DNA of 64,000 bases from Ischnura elegans (taxonomy: Eukaryota; Arthropoda; Insecta; Odonata; Coenagrionidae). The translations under genes and the position numbers were made by a program. Below, in pieces: positions 23,201 to 32,173 of this stretch. Location of the stretch: the NCBI RefSeq assembly GCF_921293095.1, contig NC_060257.1, positions 53,976,968 to 54,040,967 on the forward strand, given 5' to 3'. The number at the start of each line of letters is the position of its first letter. The first letter of the stretch is position 1. The notes under the pieces were generated by a model that saw only the letters and a list, made by a program, of their open reading frames with translations, did not search any database and was not told where the DNA came from.

Positions 23201-23808
23201 CGGTGATAAAAATGGGTGAAGCCAGGCTTATTAGGTTTAAGTCTTCGCCAAACATCCACGAGTCGATGTTGATTAATCAACTGCCTCAATTTTGAGACAT
23301 ACCTAGCATGTGTCTCTATTCCAGATGATCTATCTATAGAAGGAGCCATGGTACAGTTAAAATCTCCTCCTACCACAACCCAAATGTTATGGTTTCTTGA
23401 TTGTGAATAGGCCGCCTCTATGTACCTATTCACCTCATGTACCAGCTCTACTGCACGGTCTTGATCATGAGGCCCATAATAAGTCACCAGCAAAAACGTA
23501 TGACGTTCTGGATACGTTATGGTCATACATAAACCCAGGGCATGACCTGGGAAAATAACCTTGGTCGAAAGAGAGGATATTCCAATATTATTTTTAATCG
23601 CAAAGGCAACACCGACATGAGGAATAACAGGTGTGCTAAAGTAAAAAGTGTAATTTGGCAATGAAGGCATTGTGGGAAAGTCAGTGTTTGCCTCTTGTAT
23701 GAGAAGTATGTCGGGATTATGCTTATTCATAAACAACGACAACTGAGCCCACTTATATTGGCTCCGTACTGAACGCACATTCAAGGTCATGAATGTAATC
23801 TCATGCAT
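20293..23808 (-). CDS. LINE ORF2: AP endonuclease and reverse transcriptase
   Basis: 1171 aa starting at ATG 23808, cytoplasmic/nuclear RNP polyprotein that nicks the target and reverse-transcribes the LINE RNA. The apurinic-like endonuclease has QE (38-39), GGDFN (147-151), RLDRFY (210-215) and SDH (234-236). The reverse transcriptase, about 440-720, contains SLDQEKAFDKVNH, GIRQGCPLSGQLY and the catalytic YADD (670-673). A C-terminal CPWC...H....C zinc-finger-like motif spans 1029-1046. SLDQEKAFD and GCPLSGQLY are characteristic of L1/Tx1-type ORF2. There is no RNase H domain. No stop or frameshift interrupts it and all catalytic residues seen are present. It ends about 130 bp before the 3' tail. 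Confidence 0.92.
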   Translation of the reverse strand: MHEITFMTLNVRSVRSQYKWAQLSLFMNKHNPDILLIQEANTDFPTMPSLPNYTFYFSTPVIPHVGVAFAIKNNIGISSLSTKVIFPGHALGLCMTITYPERHTFLLVTYYGPHDQDRAVELVHEVNRYIEAAYSQSRNHNIWVVVGGDFNCTMAPSIDRSSGIETHARYVSKLRQLINQHRLVDVWRRLKPNKPGFTHFYHRGVHTASRLDRFYMTDTRVQSVHKICIESSFSDHRAVSMRLIISDRKKHIPYWRFDNALLENDKYCSYAKLLIKSIADTQVHKNPCVAWELLKQEIKEHAVTYKRGLRMNLSAETEEGYYTREAKAIVARAGWENIITNDTPSATHLAKWASGTQPKPIQKLKIDGQWVEDPEILAATLHTHLKNVFGSELNISEDVSSQNNFYSTLDVIEEDNSFHLEATLEPNELFNALRSLKKNKSPGVDGLTTEFYLKFWRELEKPFLSMLNASFARGKLPRSTSTALLVMIPKIKNVETLNDLRPLSITNCDYKIIAKCLSNRLSQVISTIISAEQSYCVPGRTIFDAISTTRDIIRCYNESGEPLAVLSLDQEKAFDKVNHQHLFRVFTKSGFGSSFTNMIQTLYTGAECMARVANCITAPFPFKVGIRQGCPLSGQLYSLAFEPFIRKLKTHLQPIEVGNFIKSRIVCSVYADDINIFITRECDFNKVLSIFKAFSKISGAKLNLNKCNGLWVGRWKTRVDCPLGVAWSTRGSKCLGVWIDTDPIRGDAKVEEEIATKLKETMNRWKVRTGSMSLRGRVLACNQFIAPRIWHVLQVFTPGSAMVRRLQSLLVDFVWNGRKHWLRANVVTAPINEGGLGLVDLTTKIMAFRFLTAQRLLLEKDISPWRALALQRMEATSGTGNAYALLSGAKTIYLNQTSDNYYYSLLESWKSFDVQPLMPSNDRGSDRPRLTGWPPPDLMPTFVFHSKIHKLFMKLPLVKRKAYKETLYIKSSETWPLKSKETDENVQWLGIRGWPTLGLDADVSWRLCHGAWADGVFLHRIGIIRTSACPWCPGQEATAWHLTFLCSKTRSMWKAVVKSVKSLTELEQIPLLFLYSGLPRQKKFDAKGVRLANFLVSLAKSAVYQDVTLYFRGKVDFVNYLPSVKKKLLRRLKSEESYHRANDSITEYLAFWGYKDYLINSRTGEHNKNAL

Positions 23809-23894
23809 CCTCTCCTATTCCTAGTGCTATGTATGAATAAATAGTTAAAAATTAAATAAATAAATAAATGTGTGTAAAAATCGATGAAGGGTAG

Positions 23895-25973
23895 TTACCT
23901 CTTATCTATTGACAAAGCACTGACAAGCCTGTGAAGTCTATTTTTTAAAGCTTGTTCCTTCACAATTTTCCCCTGTACTATTTCTTTTAACGTATTTAAC
24001 AGTTCCTCCTCATCGAGGAGAAGTTCTTTGGCCTTCCTTTGCGGATCCATCCGCTTTACCCCGGATAAATATTTTTCTAATCGAGGATAGGGTATTGAAC
24101 TGAAATCAGGATGTTCAAAATAGAACTCTTCAATCTGTCTGAGACCCTCAAAGTCTGGATTTTTAACTTTACTCCCCTTCTTCCTCTGCGGCGATCCACC
24201 GGCCTCCCTCGTACTTCGGTGATCGTCAGGATTCTTCCTCTTACCCGTCCTGTCCAGTAAAGAAGCTGTGCCAATATCAGGATCATCATAAAGATCCTCA
24301 GCATTCAGAGGGAGTGAAAGGGAGCAAAAAGATTGACTATCAGAGTCCCTCTCATGAGACTCGGATATAAAGTCACGAGAAGGTGATTGTGACCGAACAG
24401 TGATACTAGGGGGATCTTTTTCCTTTTCTTGACCAGGAAGATTTTTAGAGGTTGAGGGTTCTGCATGCAATGACAAAGGCACGGGGTCAGGGTTTATGGT
24501 GGATAGCTGTGCGATTCCCGAAACGGAGAGGGATTGTGGTTCAGGAGGAGGTGGGGGTGGAGCGGGAATTTCTAGCCGCTCTGTAGCATCAATCTCCTCG
24601 TTGGTTTCTGCTTCCGCCAGTGAAAATAGGGAATGTGGGCAATCTTTGGAAATATGACCATGCTTATTGCAAGTATTACATCTGTGGTCATTATGTTCAA
24701 TGAAAATTCGGTGCGGTGTATCTCCAATTTCGACAAGGAAGGAATCAGGCAGAACAATTCCTTCCCGCCTGACTACATATACCGTTCTTTTCCATGAACC
24801 AATATGGTTATAGCCGTCATCTTTGACGCCGAGTGTAAGGGAGTAAAAAGGGGATACAATCTGCACTGCTTGGCTAAGAATATCAGCCAAATCAGCATCA
24901 CTTACTTCAGGAGGAACTTTTTTCAGTGTTATTTTCTCGGTGCGGGTTACCATTCGCCTTGCCTCAACCCAGGTATTATTTATTGATAATCCACCATAAT
25001 TTGCAATAAACTGTTCGACCAGCTCCTCCGATTTTAAATAAATACAAATTCTTTGATGAGCCAGTCTGGTCGCATGCGTAATGTTATGCCCCCCTCCAAG
25101 TTTTTCCCCGAGTTTTAGTACGTAAGTGTGAATGGAAGTATCAGGTATAGCAGATAAAATAATTCCTTTCTTTTTATTCGGACCGGAATCCGAGGGAACG
25201 ATCTTCTTTGTCTGGAAGGCGAAGACAGTTTTCGCCGCTGTTGAGAACTGCGCGCCCGACGGACCGCCATAGTGGTCATACGGCCTGGCGGCAGATGCGT
25301 AGCTGCGGCGTCGTTGAGTTGCGGGAGCGGTAGAGGAGGCAGGCGGGGCGGTTGGCCGTCTTGCGATGAGCTCGTCCGACGCGTCGACAAGGGAGGTGGG
25401 GGCAGTAGGCGGCAGGGGTGGGGTTGCAGTGGTTGGCGAGGCAAAGCCAATGCTTCGCGAAGCCGGCTTCAAGGTCACTTGGAGTGACGTACTCCCAGCT
25501 GTGGAAAGGGGATTGGCTCCCCCCACCCCTCCAACACTCGAAATTGGACTGAGCACATTTTCACTGCTAATAACTTTAGTAATATTTTCACTTTTAGCAC
25601 ATGTAGTTACCGTATTTAAATTTTCAGGTGATAACGGTACAGCCGTTGTAGCCACGAGCGCTCCATGCTCCCGGCGTAGGACGGTGCTTGGCGGTAATGA
25701 GTCAGAAGAATCATCAGGACAATTAAGTTGATTAATTTTGCGTATTGGCGAACCTTTCGCTGTCTTCTTAGGTGAAGTAGGTGGAGTAGATGGCATGCTG
25801 CATGCAGGGATGATTGCAGGAGTAGTATTAGAGATTGGAGTTGAAGTGTAGATAGTTGTGGCTACATCAGCTGATCGCGATGTTTTGTCCGCCGCATCCG
25901 ACCGGGCCAAAGCCCGGGCGGCAGGTGGCGAGTCCGCCGGCGACTGCAAGTCGAGTTGACAGAAACACAAAAA
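23895..25973 (-). CDS. LINE ORF1: Gag-like RNA-binding protein with CCHC knuckle
   Basis: The open frame runs from just after an in-frame TAA near 25988 to 23895. The first in-frame ATG is at 25796, giving about 633 aa, and the upstream frame lacks an ATG, so I favour that start. The N-terminal ~220 residues are Pro/Ser/Thr-rich and probably disordered. The middle (about 250-430 of the open frame) resembles the Gag-like domain of Tx1-type ORF1. One CCHC zinc knuckle, CNTCNKHGHISKDC, lies at about 433-446. The C-terminal third is charged. It should bind LINE RNA to form the RNP. It is separated from ORF2 by 86 bp containing an AAAT run, so ORF2 needs reinitiation or similar. Confidence 0.85.
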   Translation of the reverse strand, partial: FLCFCQLDLQSPADSPPAARALARSDAADKTSRSADVATTIYTSTPISNTTPAIIPACSMPSTPPTSPKKTAKGSPIRKINQLNCPDDSSDSLPPSTVLRREHGALVATTAVPLSPENLNTVTTCAKSENITKVISSENVLSPISSVGGVGGANPLSTAGSTSLQVTLKPASRSIGFASPTTATPPLPPTAPTSLVDASDELIARRPTAPPASSTAPATQRRRSYASAARPYDHYGGPSGAQFSTAAKTVFAFQTKKIVPSDSGPNKKKGIILSAIPDTSIHTYVLKLGEKLGGGHNITHATRLAHQRICIYLKSEELVEQFIANYGGLSINNTWVEARRMVTRTEKITLKKVPPEVSDADLADILSQAVQIVSPFYSLTLGVKDDGYNHIGSWKRTVYVVRREGIVLPDSFLVEIGDTPHRIFIEHNDHRCNTCNKHGHISKDCPHSLFSLAEAETNEEIDATERLEIPAPPPPPPEPQSLSVSGIAQLSTINPDPVPLSLHAEPSTSKNLPGQEKEKDPPSITVRSQSPSRDFISESHERDSDSQSFCSLSLPLNAEDLYDDPDIGTASLLDRTGKRKNPDDHRSTREAGGSPQRKKGSKVKNPDFEGLRQIEEFYFEHPDFSSIPYPRLEKYLSGVKRMDPQRKAKELLLDEEELLNTLKEIVQGKIVKEQALKNRLHRLVSALSIDKR

Positions 25974-25976
25974 CAC

Positions 25977-26142
25977 TAATATAAATTATACTATGAGGCG
26001 TACGATAATGATTTTAACACCAATGGAAAGATGAAAACTTTACGCTCTCGACAGTACGTAGTAAGTAGGTCGGGAGGTAAAAAAACCACACAAAAACTCG
26101 CTTTTTTCGGGAGCTCGATTCGAAGCGTCCGATGCCACAGAG
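25977..26142 (-). promoter_or_regulatory. LINE 5' UTR, presumed internal promoter
   Basis: A unique 166-bp sequence lies between ORF1 and the TA repeat, with in-frame stops before ORF1. LINEs of this type carry an internal promoter here. No specific promoter motif is evident, so the role is inferred from position. Confidence 0.4.

Positions 26143-26176
<34 letters not shown>
26143..26176. repeat. (TA)n microsatellite at the LINE 5' end
   Basis: A run of about 15 TA units lies between the LINE 5' end and PLE text beginning ACACAATGTTTTGG. The PLE copy at 27687-27710 has the same TA run followed by CAATGTTTTGG, so the repeat belongs to the PLE and the LINE landed in or beside it. Confidence 0.75.
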
Positions 26177-26180
<4 letters not shown>

Positions 26181-26396
26181 ATGTTTTGGAAAATATGATA
26201 TGCACGTGGCACGTAATATAAATAGTTCAAGTTAATAACGATAAACACAGAGACACAAAAAAGAAGAAACACTCACATTGAAAAAATAAACTCGTCGAAG
26301 CTATCGAAGCACTTCAGGCTTCTTCGTCAGCTGAAGTATGAATGGTGAGGAAAGGAGGGTTGGAAGAGGGAGAAGAGGGGTAAGGGGAGAGGTGTA
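26177..26396 (-). mobile_element. PLE pseudo-LTR segment with variant hammerhead motif
   Basis: This segment (TGCACGTGGCACGTAATATA, then AATAAACTCGTCGAAGC and a C/T-rich tail on the minus strand) is nearly identical to 27711-27893. The variant motif at 26292-26335 reads CTGACGA, A, GAAGC/GCTTC, GATA, AGCT on the minus strand. The half 26283-26396 also matches 19977-20091 in inverted orientation. Confidence 0.7.
26292..26335 (-). ncRNA. Variant hammerhead-like motif (GATA type)
   Basis: Same sequence as the motif at 20041 and 27815, on the minus strand. It lies downstream of the PLE endonuclease frame ending at 26423, so position is as expected for a PLE 3' pseudo-LTR. Confidence 0.4.
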
Positions 26397-26422
26397 TGGG
26401 GAGGGGGAGTTAGGAATAGGGG

Positions 26423-26872
26423 TTAGGATGCGACGTTCAGACCTGGAAGGCTATTGGCTTGAAAGTGCCAAATGCAAGCCAATTCGAGGGTGTGGAGGTT
26501 GAGGGCGGAGTCGGTGGGAGGGAGGGAGGCAATAATGGATACTTTGTAGCATTGATTGAAAATGGAATCATGTGACAGACAATGTGTAGGAACTGGTAGA
26601 GAGGAGTGGGGGGAAGATGGACAACAGGAGGCGCGATGATTGTTAATTCTGAGATTGAGAGGGGTAGTGCATTGGCCAATATAGAAAGCAGGGCAGAAAT
26701 TACAGTGAAGAAGGTAAATGATGTTGGTGGAAGTACAAGTAGTGGAGGGGAAAATCGGTAGGAATTTAAGCTTGGGGAGAAAAGAGGCAGGGGGTGGAGA
26801 GAATATCTTGCAGGTTTTACACCTGGGACGATTGCAAGGTGAGGGTGTGGAGATAGTGACTGACTGCGATAT
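26423..26872 (-). pseudogene. PLE GIY-YIG endonuclease domain, copy B
   Basis: A stop-free minus-strand frame of about 149 codons has no start methionine. It contains CNRPRCKTCK, then IIYLLHCNFCPAFYIGQCTT with LNLRINNHR, the cysteine-rich lead-in and GIY-YIG core of PLE endonucleases. It ends with PGLNVAS and a stop at 26423, matching the usual PLE C-terminus. The reverse transcriptase is absent because the copy is 5'-truncated at TA-rich sequence near 26875. The endonuclease nicks target DNA to prime PLE reverse transcription. Confidence 0.8.
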
Positions 26873-27039
26873 ATATATATATATATAATATATTTTTATA
26901 TATGTATATAATATATATAAAATCTTGATGAAAGCGCACTAAGCGATAATATAAATATGTGGCCGATCGAGGCGAACGAACAAAAATTGTACTACTAAAA
27001 CATAGACACACGTAAAAAAAGGGGACACTCACAAATAAA

Positions 27040-27082
27040 CGTTCAGACGTTTCAGCGGATTGATCCGCTATCCTCAATGCTG
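27040..27082 (-). ncRNA. Hammerhead-ribozyme-like motif, third family
   Basis: On the minus strand the core is TTGAGGA (first C changed to T), then one unpaired T, a 6-bp helix II AGCGGA/TCCGCT around TCAA, GAAA, ACGT and C. Helix I is less clear (TTCA/TGAA with intervening bases). It lies between the two PLE endonuclease frames, downstream of copy A. Helix II differs in sequence from every other motif here yet pairs perfectly. Confidence 0.55.
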
Positions 27083-27203
27083 AAGGTGAACTGCTGCAGG
27101 CAGGGTAAGTTCCTCCAGTCGCCCTCCTTGGTGAGGTAGTGGGGGTGGAAGAAGGGGAAGGGGAGAGGGGGGGAAAAGGGAGGGTAGGGTTTGTTTTGGC
27201 TTT

Positions 27204-27690
27204 TTAGTGGGCGATGTTTAGCCCGGGCGTTTCAAACGCCTTTTCAACCCAGATGTGGGCCATCTCCCTCGTCCTCACCTCGATGATAGTTGCCCTCTCT
27301 GGCAAAACTTCAATGAAGGTTAGGGAAAAACATTGGTCGAAGGTACTGTTGTTTGAGGAAGTGTGAATGGGGATGGGTTCATGAAAGGGGGGAGTTTTGC
27401 AGGAGTGCCTGTGGTTATTCATACGGATGGATATGGGTGTGGTACATTCTCCTATGTAGTACGCGGGGCAAAAATTACAAAATAGCCTGTATACAACGTT
27501 GAAGGAAGTGCAAGACGGTGTGGAGGAGGATCTATTGATGACAGGTGAAGTGGTGGGGCGTAGCAGGGGGCAGCATTTGCAACGGGGGCGGTTGCATGGA
27601 GTCAGGGAGGAAGGTGGGGGCAGAGCGTGCCGTAGGAGGGGGCGGGTGGATTTTAAAATATTACCTAAGTTAGGTGCTCTTCTGTATATA
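27204..27690 (-). pseudogene. PLE GIY-YIG endonuclease domain, copy A
   Basis: The minus-strand frame contains APNLGNILKSTRP, CNRPRCKCCP, VVYRLFCNFCPAYYIGECTT and ISIRMNNHRHS, then ends PGLNIAH plus stop at 27204. These are the linker, cysteine cluster, GIY-YIG core and C-terminus of PLE endonucleases. It is clearly related to copy B (26423-26872) but diverged, so they are different PLE lineages. The frame is intact for this domain. RT is missing because the copy starts at a TA repeat (27687-27710). Confidence 0.85.
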
Positions 27691-27710
27691 TATATATATA
27701 TATACAATGT

Positions 27711-27897
27711 TTTGGAAAATATGATATGCACGTGGCACGTAATATAAATAGTTCAAGTTAATAACGATAAACACAGAGACACAAAAAAGAAACACTCACA
27801 TTGAAAAAATAAACTCGTCGAAGCTATCGAAGCACTTCAGGCTTCTTCGTCAGCTGAAGTATGAATGGTGAGGAAAGGAGAGGGTTGGAAGAGGGAG
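27711..27897 (-). mobile_element. PLE pseudo-LTR segment, second copy
   Basis: Nearly identical to 26177-26396 but truncated at 27897, with the variant hammerhead-like motif at 27815-27858. It precedes endonuclease copy A in the minus-strand direction, so copies A and B are bracketed by the same pseudo-LTR in tandem. Confidence 0.7.
27815..27858 (-). ncRNA. Variant hammerhead-like motif (GATA type)
   Basis: Third copy of the CTGACGA/GATA/AGCT variant, minus strand. See 20041 for the layout. Confidence 0.4.
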
Positions 27898-27919
27898 ATA
27901 TATATATGCTACGGATGTT

Positions 27920-28590
27920 GTGAACACAAACGCGATAGATGAATCGAAGTATATTGGAGTCACGAATATTTCCAACCTATCATGGGTAACACATACATGA
28001 AATATTTGTGACAGAGCCCTGAAGCAGCTAAGATTCCTCAAGCGAGTTATTAGAAGCTTTTCGTACGAAAAAGTAAAAGAGAGGCGCTATTCGCACTCGT
28101 GCGGCTATAATTTGAATATTCAGTGAGCATATGGGATCTGGAACAGAAAGACTTAATCCCTGAACTTAATTAAATACAGAGGAAAGCTTTGCGATTCGTC
28201 AAAAACTGCTACGGACGTACAGAACGCGTTATACAAATTTTGAACGAATACGGTTGTGAGCCGCTAGGGACTCGGAGGCTGCGTGCTAGGCTTAGGTTTC
28301 TTGAACAATTGAGGAGAGATATCTTTAAGAGCGACACGAGAAACATCATATTAGAACCGAACTATATTTACAGGTCCGACAAAACGATAAATTATGAGAG
28401 ATATTTGGCCGGACGGATAGGAATTCTTTTTTTCCGCGAACAATAAAGATTTTAATAAAACCTAGTCGTAATTTCGTTAGAGCATTTTCCATTTTATGCG
28501 TAAATGGCTGGTACCCTAACATTCCCGCCGCACGGCTATTGAGGCGGCTAGAGGGGTAGTATGTATCTGTAGATAAAGAGTGTATCTATA
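27920..28590 (+). pseudogene. CR1/L2-like LINE ORF2 3' fragment, copy 1
   Basis: The translated fragments YIGVTNISNLSWVTHT, ALKQLRFLKRVIRSFSYEKVKE and the frame with MRFVKNCYGRTERVIQIL then CEPLGTRRLRARLRFLEQL match the C-terminal end of CR1/L2-type reverse transcriptase ORFs (YLGV...W..H...I..KA...LGFLKR; ...W.PL..RR...RL.FL). Stops and frameshifts break it. Coding similarity ends near 28340 and the 3' UTR continues to about 28585. That UTR is shared with 38330-38595. Confidence 0.7.
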
Positions 28591-30954
28591 TTGAAAGATA
28601 CCATAGATCCTTCGTTCCACTGCCATAAACTCTACGTCTATGATTACATCATAACTTTCAATTACTTTTTTTCCTCCCTTAATGAAACACCGACGATTCA
28701 GGTTACTTGTGCCTTCTCTGCTATTTGGAATGAATTGACAAAATTTGGGGTAAACTGGGTTACTTTGTGGAATATTTTTATGGCTTGAAATGTAATAATA
28801 ATTTAGGAAACTTTCCACACGGTTTTACTGTCTTTGCACATTTTTTGTCAATTTTTCAACACGATTTTTGAATCTCAAGGAGTCAAATTTTGTGAACAAC
28901 GGTGACGAATTAAATTTTTTCATTATTTTAAAATTATAGCATACCGTCGATTGCGCAATGGTAAAACTGTGAATAAAGTGTTCCGATGAATCCACCACTC
29001 TGTACTTTTCTGTACTAGTTCCCCCTCCTCCTTCCACCGAATTACGTTTTCAAGCCGCTCGTTCTCGCTTCCTACGAGCAACCATCCGAACATTCACCTT
29101 ACTTCCCAAGTCACCTACCTAATCTCCTTCATCCTCTAGCCCAGCGTATAAATGCGCGAGACTAGTAGCTTGGGTGTTTATTTAACGAGTTCAAAATGAC
29201 GCTAAAAAACGGCGTAACTTTGCCGTCACCTTATCTGCTGCGAGCAATCATTCTGCTTCATTTTCCAGGATTTTGGATGTTTGATGTAACGAAAATAATT
29301 CTACTTGTAATAATTTTTCGAGAGACACGAGGTTTGATTTGAATGCTTGGCGCACTAGGCTTCTGATACCCCAAAGAATCATAACTGTTAATATTTTGGC
29401 CTTCTAGAGAGGCATGTAAACTGCCTCCAATGCATTGGAATAGCTGACGGCTCGTGCCTAGAGTGTTTGTCAACAATGGAAGCACGTTTCCCTACGTTTA
29501 GTGCACGATTTAAGTCCATTTTCCTTAGTAGAAAATGGAATGCACTCAAAGAAAGAAGTCTTTCAGTATACCTCTTGCAGTGCCCCGAGATTCTATAATA
29601 AGTGTAATTCTCATCAATGTTTCTTAATTTTATTTTCCAGTGACTATTTTCTATTACTCTAATAACAATCATCCAGATATGAATATGAATTTGGCCATAT
29701 TTCATCCACACGCTTGCCGCGTCGCCGTACTCTCCGCCGCCGGCGGCCAGAACCCGAGTCGACGGCACGCTCGAAAAAACGACGTAACATTCGGGGTTGC
29801 AAATTGGTGCAAGGTTTTACTTTAGATTCACAATATTAAAGCTTCAAAAAACGACGTGATATAAGATACTTAGTGAAAGTCGATGATAATATCTACTTTT
29901 TCTCTACGTTTATGTAAAAAGATGGGCTGAAAACAGGCTCCACCATTTTGTTATAAATCTATGGTTATTGATGAAAAAAATCTTTAAAAACCCTTCCAGT
30001 TGAAGAAGATGATTTGCCAATTAAGATGGTATAACAGTTTTTTCGATAAAACCATTGATGAAATCACTGGACGAGGATAAAGTTGGCAATTTTCAGAAAA
30101 AAATTGAGGGTGGTCGTTTTCCGCTAAATTTGTTCAACTTTGGCCTCACACATATTGTTAACGTGAAAACACAGGAAAAAAAATCTGGAAATTTATGCAC
30201 AATTTATTTGAGAATATATATACGAAGTTTCAACTTCCTAGCTCAAAAAATTGTTTTTGAGGTTTGGGCCAGCTTTTTAGTCTTTATATCAACTCACCAA
30301 CCTGTCTGTTTGTCTGGTACAAATATTGTAACTGAAATTTGACTCACTTCCTGTGAAGCAAAAACGCTGAAATTTTGCACACTTCTTCATTTCCGATGAC
30401 AATGCATGAAAATATAACTTTTTCTCTCCAACCCCCCTTTAACCACCCCCCAGTCAACCTATAGCCCCCCAAAACATGTTTTTGATCAAAGAAGTTCCAA
30501 ATGGTCGATTTTCGTGTTTTGCGACCACAGTAAAAGTTATCCACCATAAAATTTCCCATCGACTCAGCCCTAGCTTGGGGGATTCGTCTTGCTTTACTCG
30601 GCGAGACCCCCGCTTTCGAAAATTTTTCAAAGTCCCTCCGTCGTCTCGGGTCCGGCTTCGGACTTGGAAAAATTTCGTCCGAATTCCGTCGTCCCAGGTC
30701 CGGACTCTGGACTGAAATTTTTCGGCACTTAGATTTTTTTCGAAAATCGTCAAAAAATTTTTCTTCCCTTCGAGCGCCTGCAGATTCGTAGTAATAAATA
30801 TAGTGACTTTTTTAATACGTCACTTTTGGTTTTTCGGGGTCACTGAGTTTTTTGCTTTGTGTCATATATAAACGTTGCTCATCCCCTGTAATCTAAATAT
30901 AAAGGCTGGTTTTTAAAAAAAAAATTTTTATAAGAGCTTATTTATTTCGATTCT
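28591..30954. other. Spacer with local repeats, no gene recognised
   Basis: There is a GC-rich island at about 29700-29790. At 30610-30720 a short local duplication of CGTCG..GGTCCGG..TCGGACTTGG-like text occurs twice. Sequence at 30040-30470 has low-complexity text common in repeats (C-runs, AAATTTTGCAC), but no element ends were found. Confidence 0.35.
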
Positions 30955-30959
30955 ATCCC

Positions 30960-31060
30960 ACTGTGCGTCGGCAGAGATGGAGAGCCTCACCCGGCGGGAA
31001 ACCCGGCAAACAACTTCAGCATCATCATACGCCGGGAAAGCCTTAGATCTTTATTTAACC
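30960..31060 (+). repeat. PLE pseudo-LTR tail fragment
   Basis: GCGTCGGCAGAGATGGAGA, the CTCACCCGGCGGGAAACCC segment and CATCATACGCCGGGAAAG match the sequence downstream of the hammerhead-like motif at 5003-5096 and on the minus strand of 4856-4924. Only the 3' end of the ribozyme core is left here. Confidence 0.55.
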
Positions 31061-31789
31061 TGTTGATGCGGAGGAATCCAGAATTTTGGAAGAACTCTTC
31101 CCACCGGGGTTTGCTCCTCCTGGCAGGTAGGCAACCCACATTACTAATGCAAATCGGCGACCAAGATGAATTCTCCAAGTGATGAAAAGCATATTTTTTA
31201 CTTTTTAGTTCATTTCTTAATGTTTATCGTAAAAGTGTGCTGACAATTTATCATCATATTTAAACAACGTTTATGTGTTGAGCCAAGAGTGGAAACTAGG
31301 ACTTTATCAGACCAAATGCACTGCGGTACATTTCTTGTAAAGATCGTAACTAACACAACCGATGCCAAAAATGCTGTTTCGGTTCGTCGAATCAACTGTG
31401 ATTGGAATTCCCATATTAGAAAGGAAAGGTATATTATTTTTTTTTGTTTTCACTGCCATAGAACGTTGACGTGTTGCTGTGTCACATATCTGTCCCAGAG
31501 ACGCTAATCCGATATGCATACTCCAAGCCATGTTATCAGTTGGAAGAGCTGCAGAAACGCTAACGAATCTCTTCTCAAGCAGCTACGTGTCGTCACGTCA
31601 GAACGCCCTTCCCAGCTCATTGTCAGACTACATTACTTTTACGTGACCTGGCCCCAAGCGTGAGTTGAGCCTAGGGGAAAACAGATCGTAAATCCGTCAC
31701 TGACTCATCGCGGTGACGCGGTCGTGGTAAGAAGATGGGTGAAAGTGGAGGAATGGCGTCATTTTCCCCTTAATCTCCATTGCTTTAGA

Positions 31790-31965
31790 CACGAATATTA
31801 CAAAAAAGGGTCCTTGAAACGGCCTCTAAATTTGTTGTCACCCACCGCGCATTTAAATGAGTTTACAAAAGTCGCCACTCGCGTCGCTGACAGACAAAGT
31901 GATCCGGATTTCACGGAGAAATAAGGTGTGACTAAGGGTTTTAACCGAAATTCACATACGTGATT
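31790..31965 (+). repeat. Dispersed segment shared with 8925-9075
   Basis: AAAAGTCGCCACTCGCGTCG with the flanking TTTAAATGAG and GATCCGGATTTCA matches the earlier copy at about 80 percent by eye. The short frame FTKVATRVADRQSDPDF is open here. Confidence 0.5.
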
Positions 31966-32173
31966 ATGTGGATTAACAAATTCTTAACTTTTCAATGATA
32001 TGCTTTCAATTTCAAGTACTATACTTCAAAATATTGGGGAAAAAAGTGAATCGCATTGCACTGGTCACTGCGCCGCGGACATTTTTGAAAACCAATTAAC
32101 ATGCGGCCGAAGTGGCAACAGAAATCGGCCTTCTATAGGATGGAATTGGGCCTCCTCTATGCAGTCTCCTTGG

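Larger units (their letters stand above)
20164..26142 (-). mobile_element. Apparently full-length two-ORF LINE, L1/Tx1 clade
   Basis: About 6 kb. The order on the minus strand is a ~165-bp 5' UTR, ORF1 (to 23895), an 85-bp gap, ORF2 (23808-20293), a ~130-bp 3' UTR and a (TAA)n-type tail. Both ORFs are uninterrupted, which points to recent insertion and possible activity. The 5' end abuts a TA run at 26143-26176 and the 3' end abuts TTA/TA repeats. The site lies between inverted PLE pseudo-LTR copies. Tx1-clade assignment rests on ORF2 motifs. A duplication cannot be read through the microsatellite. Confidence 0.85.

Noticed and set aside
25115-25731. Open frames on both strands inside LINE ORF1
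   Set aside because: They are shadows of the Pro/Ser-rich, GC-biased part of ORF1.
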